54,358 bases of DNA from Parcubacteria group bacterium ADurb.Bin192. Its GTDB lineage: Bacteria > Patescibacteriota > Patescibacteriia > 2-12-FULL-60-25. The stretch covers positions 1-54,358 of the forward strand of contig MWCR01000010.1 of NCBI GenBank assembly GCA_002070095.1. The letters run 5' to 3'. Position 1 is the first letter of the stretch; each line of letters begins with the position of its first letter. The notes under the pieces were generated by a model. That model saw only the letters and a list, made by a program, of their open reading frames with translations. It made no database searches and was not told where the DNA came from. This document shows positions 49,812 to 54,358 of the stretch, piece by piece. A program made the translations under genes and the position numbers.

Positions 49812-52390
49812 CGGATATTGGGATCATGCGGGTCCGCCACATAACGCGTGCCCAGCATCCCCGAAGCGGTTTTTTGAGCTATTTCATTTAAAAATTTATC
49901 TTTCTCTGTTCTTAAATCATAACGCCTGACTTCGACCCCGCCCGGAGCCTGCCCGCCGGCCATGGCCATGATCTGATCTTTTTGCAAAGAACCGTTTCTC
50001 AATTTATATGTTGTCTGCGCGGCATCGTCACGGCGAATCAAGAGCCTCTTATGCCGGCCCATTTGTTTAGTTTTGGGATCCCGAACAGTGATTTCTTCCA
50101 CGCCCGTAATCACAAAGCCGAAGTTTTCCACGTAACTGGTCCCGGCCTGCACCTCGGGGAACACATCCGCGCAAATCACATGTTCTTTAGCCTCGCTGTC
50201 GATAGCATTGCGCATAACCGCTTCTCCGATAGCTGAACCGCGCATCAAAGGACTGACATTCAACGAACCCGCGTAAACCGCGTTCTCTCCCAAATCCGGC
50301 CGGTCATCAAAGCGCACGAAAGACACAACCTGATCTCCTTTACTGAGCAAGCTGAAACGGGAAGCTTGATTATCAGAATTCAGCTTGGACCGCAAACCGC
50401 CCGCCACAAAATCCGTGATACCGGGCAGGCTTTTTTCCTGCTGTTTCCAATTTTCCTTGGCAATCAACAGCATCTGACTTTTTTGCCGGTCATCAATGTC
50501 CGCGGGCGAAAAACTCCCAAAAGACAAATCCTTGATTTGCTCAAAATCCACCCGTTCCGAACCCTTGAAAGCTGTTTTGAAAATCCCGCCAAAAATCAAC
50601 ACATCCTGTTTGACAGCATCCAATTCATGCAAGACCTGACGCAATTTCAATCCCCGATCCTCCTCCCCGGCGTTTGAAATATTTTCAAAAAAATCCACCA
50701 TGACCCGGTTGGCTCTGCGCAAAAGTTCTGCTCTTAATTTGGCGGTTTGCTCATCATTCAATTCTTGCTTGGCCTGAAAAAATTCCCGGCTCACCTGATC
50801 ACCGGTTTTATAGGCGGTCTCAATAATTTCATCATGCTTGTCCAACAATTCGCCAAATAATAACGGACCCATCTTATCCGCCGCTTCCATAACCCTGTCC
50901 AAATTCCGGGATGACAAATTCAACAAAGCCCGCAAAGCTTTCAGCCCCCCATGTTTGCGAGCCAACTCCAAAACCTTTTGCCGATGTAAGTCACTCAAGT
51001 CCGTAAACTTTTCCACCACGAATTGTTGCTCTGACAAATTTAAAGCGTTCAATGAAATACCGGCTTGTTGCGCAAAATACTTTTTAAATTTTAATAATAT
51101 TTCAAAATTCTCCAACATGCCCAGTCTATGCTGATAATCTTCGATCGTTTCATCCGGCCGCCTGGGAACGGCTTCACCTGCTTGATAAGGAGTTACGGCC
51201 GTAACATCGGACCCGGCTCTAAACAAAATCTTATTTCTTCCACCGGAAATCCGTCTTAATCTTTCATCGTTCAAATTTACCAAAGTAAACGTGTGTGTCA
51301 GTCTTTGCTGGCCATCTGAATCAAGATAAGTGATTCCTCCCAAATTGGGTGTTAATTTATGCACCAAATAATCATCATTACAAAACTTTCTGCCTAAAGA
51401 GTACATAATGCCGTCCAACATAATATCGCCTGTTTGATAAACTTTCTTACCGCGCATTCTGGCATTCGTATCCAATTTTGAATACTGCCTAATATCGTTC
51501 GGCTCCAAAACATGGCGCGTAAAAATATTAGGCGCGTAATCTTCTATAAACACCAATGGCGAAATATGCATACCGACTTTTTCATCCGGCTTTGTTCTTG
51601 AGCCAGCATAACCGATACCCCTAAAAAACTGTGCTGAAAATCTGACATGCTTGCCTTTTTTATCTTTTACCATCAAGACCCCGCTTTCATCGCGATAACC
51701 ATCACCGTAATTCGGATGATAAATTAAAGCCGCTATAGCCACTTCATCCAAATTCAACTTTTCCTGATCGCAAGGATATTCTTTAACTTTATTTTTGAGA
51801 GAACCGTCAGCTTTAGGGTCAAATATTTCCCATAAACCCAAATAAAAATCACTCTGTTTGATAGCTTCGGGATCCAGCGCCTGATCAGAAGTTTCGGGCT
51901 TATAAAACAAAGGCTTAGGCGATTGACGTTTATTTTGCTGGTCTTCCTTGGACACAACTTTTATATCTTTAAATAACAAATACAAGGCATATCGCCGTCC
52001 TCGTTCTATATATGGTAAAAACGGCTGCCATTTTTTCTTTTGTGCATTAACCACCTGCCTTAAAGGCAATTCTTTTATAGCCGGCAAATCAACCACATAA
52101 AAATCCTTTTTCTTTTCGATGACGCCTTTTTGCTCCAAAGCCTGCAAAACCGCCTCTCTGTACTCTTCCACGGTTGCCATGTTTTCCATCACATTTTTGA
52201 CATCTTCCACACGCAAACCTTGAGGGCTTTGCATGGCCGCAGTCAAAGCTTCCACGCCGGGCTTGCCATACATGGCTTGAAAATCCGAAAAACCGCGCAG
52301 AATATTTTCCATTTTTTCCGCTTTGCTTTCAACCGGCTGTTCGGCAGAATCCCCGCGGCTCCCGGGCATGGCCATCATCTTTTTTGGCAT
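49763..52390 (-). CDS. large hypothetical protein with GNAT-like C-terminal domain
   Basis: 875 residues, soluble. Residues about 20-120 are helical and include a winged-helix-like LEQKGVIEKKKDFYVVDLPA. The middle (about 180-440) is beta-rich and Asp/Gly-rich; 430-620 is helical. The end (about 690-810) looks like an acetyltransferase: VVSFVRFDDRPDLGENAVYA, LNVSPLMRGSAIGEAVMRNA (acyl-CoA loop) and SYVENFGFVITGVEE. I do not recognise the rest. The start is 6 nt after TATAAT (52397-52402), so the two-Met-earlier start at 52408 is rejected. Confidence 0.7.
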   Translation of the reverse strand: MPKKMMAMPGSRGDSAEQPVESKAEKMENILRGFSDFQAMYGKPGVEALTAAMQSPQGLRVEDVKNVMENMATVEEYREAVLQALEQKGVIEKKKDFYVVDLPAIKELPLRQVVNAQKKKWQPFLPYIERGRRYALYLLFKDIKVVSKEDQQNKRQSPKPLFYKPETSDQALDPEAIKQSDFYLGLWEIFDPKADGSLKNKVKEYPCDQEKLNLDEVAIAALIYHPNYGDGYRDESGVLMVKDKKGKHVRFSAQFFRGIGYAGSRTKPDEKVGMHISPLVFIEDYAPNIFTRHVLEPNDIRQYSKLDTNARMRGKKVYQTGDIMLDGIMYSLGRKFCNDDYLVHKLTPNLGGITYLDSDGQQRLTHTFTLVNLNDERLRRISGGRNKILFRAGSDVTAVTPYQAGEAVPRRPDETIEDYQHRLGMLENFEILLKFKKYFAQQAGISLNALNLSEQQFVVEKFTDLSDLHRQKVLELARKHGGLKALRALLNLSSRNLDRVMEAADKMGPLLFGELLDKHDEIIETAYKTGDQVSREFFQAKQELNDEQTAKLRAELLRRANRVMVDFFENISNAGEEDRGLKLRQVLHELDAVKQDVLIFGGIFKTAFKGSERVDFEQIKDLSFGSFSPADIDDRQKSQMLLIAKENWKQQEKSLPGITDFVAGGLRSKLNSDNQASRFSLLSKGDQVVSFVRFDDRPDLGENAVYAGSLNVSPLMRGSAIGEAVMRNAIDSEAKEHVICADVFPEVQAGTSYVENFGFVITGVEEITVRDPKTKQMGRHKRLLIRRDDAAQTTYKLRNGSLQKDQIMAMAGGQAPGGVEVRRYDLRTEKDKFLNEIAQKTASGMLGTRYVADPHDPNIRYVAFEPASSLVRRAA

Positions 52391-52396
52391 GACTGT

Positions 52397-52402
52397 ATTA
52401 TA
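52397..52402 (-). promoter_or_regulatory. -10 box of the 875-aa gene, leaderless geometry
   Basis: The minus strand reads TATAAT, ACAGTC (6 nt), ATG at 52390. No Shine-Dalgarno site. Confidence 0.65.
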
Positions 52403-52427
52403 TCTCAAATGATGCTTGGACGGCCAA

Positions 52428-52457
52428 TAAAAAAAGCGCCGTTAGTTGTCACGGCGC
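52428..52457 (-). terminator. terminator overlapping the stop codon of the 53-aa gene
   Basis: The minus strand reads GCGCCGT-GACAACTA-ACGGCGC followed by TTTTTTTATTGG. The stop codon TAA lies in the loop/right arm. It is a perfect 7-bp stem plus a T7 tail. Confidence 0.85.
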
Positions 52458-52603
52458 GTAGAAGCATGGCCCAGCCAAACCAATAATTTTTCACGGGCAT
52501 GGTCTTTGGCCAAGATCAGGGTTAAACGGCCGGCCATAAGGAGCAAATCTGTCAGCAGGGCCGAGCCTGACTTATGTTTTTCTGCTTGGATCTTATCCGC
52601 CAC
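52442..52603 (-). CDS. small basic protein, 53 aa
   Basis: Short gene supported by context. GTG start at 52603, preceded by AGGAGGAGAGACT, 53 codons, and a rho-independent terminator beginning at the stop codon. The sequence begins ADKIQAEKHKSGSALLTDLL and continues with an amphipathic, mildly hydrophobic helix (LMAGRLTLILAKDHAREKLL) and a polar end. It could be a small membrane-associated or helical protein; no family recognised. It is transcribed toward the 875-aa gene, which has its own promoter beyond the terminator. Confidence 0.62.
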   Translation of the reverse strand: MADKIQAEKHKSGSALLTDLLLMAGRLTLILAKDHAREKLLVWLGHASTRRDN

Positions 52604-52788
52604 AGTCTCTCCTCCTGTCTATAGATTTGATAACTAAAGGTTTATATTATACTCCCCAATCAATGGTCAAGGCACGATTCTTGATTCCTGGAGAGTCATT
52701 ATGGACGCTGTGGACGCAAGGTACGCTATGGACGTAATGGACGTGATGTACGTTATATGTGCCTATTTACAAATTCCCGACTTTTTCT

Positions 52789-52794
52789 TATACT
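52789..52794 (+). promoter_or_regulatory. -10 box of the tRNA-Val locus
   Basis: TTCCCGACTTTTTCTTATACTGCACGC contains a TATACT 18 nt before the GGACGGC of the broken tRNA 5' fragment. Placed correctly for the ancestral tRNA and likely to transcribe the intact tRNA-Val downstream. Confidence 0.5.
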
Positions 52795-52811
52795 GCACGC
52801 ACAAATTATAA

Positions 52812-52868
52812 GGACGGCTAGCTCCCACCTTCGCACAAGCTACGGTGGGCAAGCAGTTTCCGGGAGCG
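52812..52868 (+). pseudogene. 5' fragment of a disrupted tRNA-Val
   Basis: GGACGGC (52812-52818) is exactly complementary to GCCGTCC in the 3' fragment at 53121-53127. It is followed by TA and GCTC, the standard positions 8-13 of a tRNA. A hairpin CCCACC/GGTGGG with loop TTCGCACAAGCTAC (52824-52849) fills the D-loop position, and GGGAGCG (52862-52868) could be the other D-stem side. The anticodon arm does not follow; instead an intact tRNA-Val begins at 52879. Confidence 0.55.
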
Positions 52869-52878
52869 TATTAATTTT

Positions 52879-52955
52879 GCACGCATAGCTCAGTTGGTTA
52901 GAGCGTCACATTGACATTGTGAAGGTCCCAGGTTCGAATCCTGGTGCGTGCACCA
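52879..52955 (+). tRNA. tRNA-Val(GAC)
   Basis: Acceptor GCACGCA/TGCGTGC, D-arm GCTC...GAGC, anticodon stem TCACA/TGTGA with loop TTGACAT (anticodon GAC), T-arm CCAGG-TTCGAAT-CCTGG, discriminator A and encoded CCA. Complete. It lies between the two halves of another tRNA-Val. Confidence 0.95.
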
Positions 52956-52956
52956 T

Positions 52957-52987
52957 AATTCCCCGTAGCATAAAGCTATGGGGAATT
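52957..52987 (+). terminator. hairpin after tRNA-Val, GCATAAAGCT family
   Basis: AATTCCCC/GGGGAATT around GTAGCATAAAGCTAT, then TTGTTATAC. It is directly after the tRNA CCA and may end or process its transcript, although the T-run is weak. Confidence 0.55.
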
Positions 52988-53030
52988 TTGTTATACTAAT
53001 TTTAAATACTAAACTCCTGCGTCACACCCG

Positions 53031-53086
53031 CCCACCGAAGCTTCGTGACCCTCGTAGCTTCAGCGAAGTGGGTCAGCGTAGGTGGG
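53031..53086. repeat. nested hairpin insert next to the tRNA 3' fragment
   Basis: Outer stem CCCACC (53031-53036) with GGTGGG (53081-53086) and an inner TGACCC/GGGTCA stem around TCGTAGCTTCAGCGAAGT. The inner loop is an inverted member of the TTCGC-xx-AAGCTACG hairpin family. It ends exactly at the first base of the tRNA fragment. Confidence 0.65.
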
Positions 53087-53131
53087 TTGACATTGTGAAG
53101 GTCAGAGGTTCGACTCCTCTGCCGTCCACCA
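53087..53131 (+). pseudogene. 3' fragment of a disrupted tRNA-Val(GAC)
   Basis: 45 nt aligned without gaps to the last 45 nt of the intact tRNA-Val: loop TTGACAT, TGTGA, T-arm AGAGG-TTCGACT-CCTCT (a compensated change from CCAGG/CCTGG), GCCGTCC and an encoded CCA. The 5' partner strand of the anticodon stem is missing. Its acceptor half matches the fragment at 52812, so the two are halves of one former gene. Confidence 0.7.
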
Positions 53132-53134
53132 CGT

Positions 53135-53163
53135 AAAAACCGCAGTAATAACTGCGGTTTTTG
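53135..53163 (+). terminator. terminator after the tRNA fragment
   Basis: AAAAACCGCAGT-AATA-ACTGCGGTTTTT: a perfect 12-bp stem with a T tail, 3 bp after the CCA of the broken tRNA. Probably the original terminator of that tRNA gene. Confidence 0.85.
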
Positions 53164-53188
53164 CTTATGCCAAACACGGCATCATTAA

Positions 53189-53467
53189 TCAACCGTTTGA
53201 ATCAATTTTAATATTCAAACTTTCACGTACTCTGCGCAATAATGGAGTAGCGATGTTGCCGTTCTTTTTCACGGAACTCTCGCGCATGCGGGCCGCGAAT
53301 TCATTAATATATGCTTCATAGTAAACCAAACGATACGGCCTGTTGACGCGTGATGAAGTAACTTCACCGTCATTATGCTGTCTCAACCTTCTATCCAAGT
53401 CATTGGTTGAGCCTTTATAGAAATAATTATCTTGTTGCAAACTCTGCAAAATATAAAAATACCACAT
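53189..53467 (-). CDS. GIY-YIG endonuclease domain protein
   Basis: 92 residues, a stand-alone URI-type GIY-YIG domain. The first strand reads MWYFYILQS and the second YKGSTNDLDRRLRQHN, with the catalytic Tyr and Arg. A later GEVTSSRVNRPYRLVYYEAY with the downstream Glu-containing helix completes the fold. Stand-alone members are common in CPR bacteria and their role (repair, mobile element) is unclear. The start lies 6 nt after TATTAT. A 45-bp palindromic repeat lies 50 bp upstream. Confidence 0.9.
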   Translation of the reverse strand: MWYFYILQSLQQDNYFYKGSTNDLDRRLRQHNDGEVTSSRVNRPYRLVYYEAYINEFAARMRESSVKKNGNIATPLLRRVRESLNIKIDSNG

Positions 53468-53473
53468 TCAACC

Positions 53474-53501
53474 ATAATACATCTTAATAAAAAACTTTCA
53501 A
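53474..53501 (-). promoter_or_regulatory. leaderless promoter of the GIY-YIG gene
   Basis: Minus strand: TTGAAA (53501-53496), 16 bp, TATTAT (53479-53474), 6 nt (GGTTGA), ATG at 53467. Confidence 0.65.
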
Positions 53502-53516
53502 AAAAATCGCGAACCC

Positions 53517-53561
53517 CGCAGCTCCGTCAACTGTGGCGGAGCCACGGCGTTCGCGAACGCC
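53517..53561. repeat. 45-bp palindromic repeat, copy 1
   Basis: Two linked palindromes: GCTCCGTCAACTGTGGCGGAGC and GGCGTTCGCGAACGCC. An identical copy is at 53657-53701. The TTCGCGAA core is shared with the repeats at 10.99, 29.89, 40.02 and 40.13 kb. Confidence 0.8.
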
Positions 53562-53656
53562 CGTAGCAAAGCCACTCAAAAGACAGCACTTTTAAACAAT
53601 TCGTAAATTCGACTATATCAACCCACAGGAACCAGACCCAACAACTTCGCAAACAT

Positions 53657-53701
53657 CGCAGCTCCGTCAACTGTGGCGGAGCCACGGCGTTCGCGAACGC
53701 C
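53657..53701. repeat. 45-bp palindromic repeat, copy 2
   Basis: Second copy of the unit at 53517, 140 bp away in the same orientation. The sequence between and after the copies (to 53792) has open frames on the minus strand, but they are encoded by the repeats and show no domain, so no gene is called. Confidence 0.8.
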
Positions 53702-53792
53702 GTGGCGGTGTTTTTTGAACGAAGTTCGAACATTTTTTGAGCAAAACCCCCAATAAGGAAGCCAGCCCCACCGTCGCTCGGAAACCTCGCCA

Positions 53793-53878
53793 CCCCGCAA
53801 AAAAGTTTTCTTCACATTTTTTAATTTGCGCGCGCCGATTTTTTTCTTCTAAAAGGAAAAGAAAACTTTTGTGCGGGG
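53793..53878. repeat. long inverted repeat
   Basis: CCCCGCAAAAAAGTTTTCTT on the left pairs with AAGAAAACTTTTGTGCGGGG on the right (one mismatch), with about 46 bp between. It is followed by GC-rich palindromes (GCGTGGCGGAA...TTCCGCCACGC, about 53932-53971). The stretch 53468-54025 has no supported gene. Confidence 0.7.
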
Positions 53879-54025
53879 TTCTGCTCTTAACGAGCAGGAC
53901 GGCGGGGCTGTCCGTTTTTTGTATTCGCTCGGGCGTGGCGGAATTCCCCCCACACCCCCCTTCCGCCACGCCCTCGCGGGGACGATTCTTTTTTTCGGCG
54001 GAATTTGAGGCTGTGTACACTTATT

Positions 54026-54358
54026 TTACCTATTTACCGTAAATTCCACAATCACAAAAAGCAACCAGTAAATAATCAATAAACAAGCTTCTTTTTTTGA
54101 AAGAGTACGGCCAGTTTTTAAGAATTTAAACAACATAAACGAAGCACCGACCATAAACATGCCAGTTATATAAATGATTTTTGTGGAAATGAAAATGGAT
54201 TGATCAAGGCGAGTATCCCCACTACGATAGTAGCATCAGCAAGCACTGTACCGAGAATATCTCCGACAGCTAACGAGTCATCATGTTTTTTGACAGATTT
54301 TAGTGAGAAAAGTAATTCTGGAATGGTTGTACCAAGTCCTACGACAAGCATTCCAATA
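54026..54358 (-). pseudogene. sodium/calcium exchanger-type membrane protein, 5'-truncated by window edge, frameshifted
   Basis: The upstream part (54358 to about 54200) reads GLGTTIPELLFSLKSV and LAVGDILGTVLADATIVVGI, an alpha-repeat of the CaCA exchangers. In that frame a stop follows at 54166. One base off, the sequence continues as a typical exchanger end: STKIIYITGMFMVGASFML, then FKFLKTGRTLSKKEACLLII, then YWLLFVIVEFTVNR and a stop at 54026. A single missing base near 54196-54200 explains the break. It could be a true pseudogene or a sequencing error. The start lies beyond the window. Confidence 0.75.

Noticed and set aside
53520-54040. Several 60-117-codon frames near the right end
   Set aside because: They are translations of duplicated palindromes and GC-rich inverted repeats, share identical segments, and have no start signals.
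54020-54060. TTATTTTACCTATTTACCGT as a recombinase attachment site
   Set aside because: It is the C-terminal coding region of the frameshifted exchanger, as shown by reading the other frame.
1-54358. Alternative genetic code with UGA as Gly
   Set aside because: Several genes, for example those ending at 4395, 4792 and 17061, stop naturally at TGA, and recognised families show no internal TGA.

Overview
The window looks like a chromosomal piece of a candidate-phyla-radiation (Patescibacteria, Parcubacteria-type) bacterium. The clues are the small mixed housekeeping set (leuS, ruvB, efp, ddl, trxB, ugd), many short uncharacterised or membrane proteins, almost no biosynthetic operons, single tRNA genes scattered between unrelated genes, and intergenic regions packed with short dispersed palindromes. 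UGA and UAA both end obvious genes, so the standard bacterial code applies. Lineage below this level cannot be fixed from the window.

Layout. 0-6.2 kb: small membrane protein, zincin-like protein, nucleotidyltransferase, D-Ala-D-Ala ligase, TIM-barrel protein, small multi-spanning membrane protein, PPC-domain protein, hypothetical. 6.4-16.4 kb: thioredoxin reductase, Na/Ca exchanger, YibE/F-like protein, UDP-glucose dehydrogenase, leucyl-tRNA synthetase carrying an embedded Nudix domain, RRM protein, lipoprotein, beta-carbonic-anhydrase-like protein, tRNA-Gly. 16.7-23.3 kb: two GC-rich unknown genes, EF-P, ABC exporter divergent from a pseudokinase-like protein, tRNA-Leu, and a 98-residue gene preceded by about 1 kb of gene-free, hairpin-rich sequence. 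23.6-39.8 kb: BASS transporter, P-type ATPase, RuvB, a bacterial-PH-type membrane protein, a SpoIID protein, then envelope genes (flippase, DUF218, O-antigen-ligase-like), a thioredoxin-like lipoprotein, a DUF559 endonuclease bracketed by 105-bp repeats, and a ferric-reductase-like flavoprotein. 40.5-47.6 kb: a GC-rich minus-strand cluster (DUF3228, small ORF, unknown 155 aa, vWA protein, MoxR-type AAA ATPase with an apparent frameshift, unknown 269 aa). 47.6-54.4 kb: gene-poor repeat zone, TrmB-like regulator, 875-aa protein with a GNAT-like end, tRNA-Val nested inside a broken tRNA-Val, GIY-YIG endonuclease, and a frameshifted exchanger cut by the window end.

Two kinds of gene start are visible. 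Most ordinary genes have a TATAAT-like -10 box ending exactly 6 nt (sometimes 7-10) before the ATG and no Shine-Dalgarno sequence, which predicts leaderless mRNAs. The GC-rich genes at 16.7, 22.2 and 40.6-47.6 kb mostly have strong AGGAGG-type sites, and in the 40-47 kb cluster they sit behind intergenic blocks that share a recurring set of hairpins. At least two blocks (43.05-43.3 and 44.74-45.02 kb) carry the same four elements in the same order. This repeated structured element, coupled to vWA/MoxR/DUF3228 and unknown genes, is my best candidate for an undescribed system. Its coding strand is unresolved.

Other notable points are dispersed repeats that run in frame through leuS and the O-antigen-ligase-like gene, an AT-rich repeat that supplies the core promoter of three genes, and a hairpin family with a constant GCATAAAGCT-type loop and varying, compensated stems.
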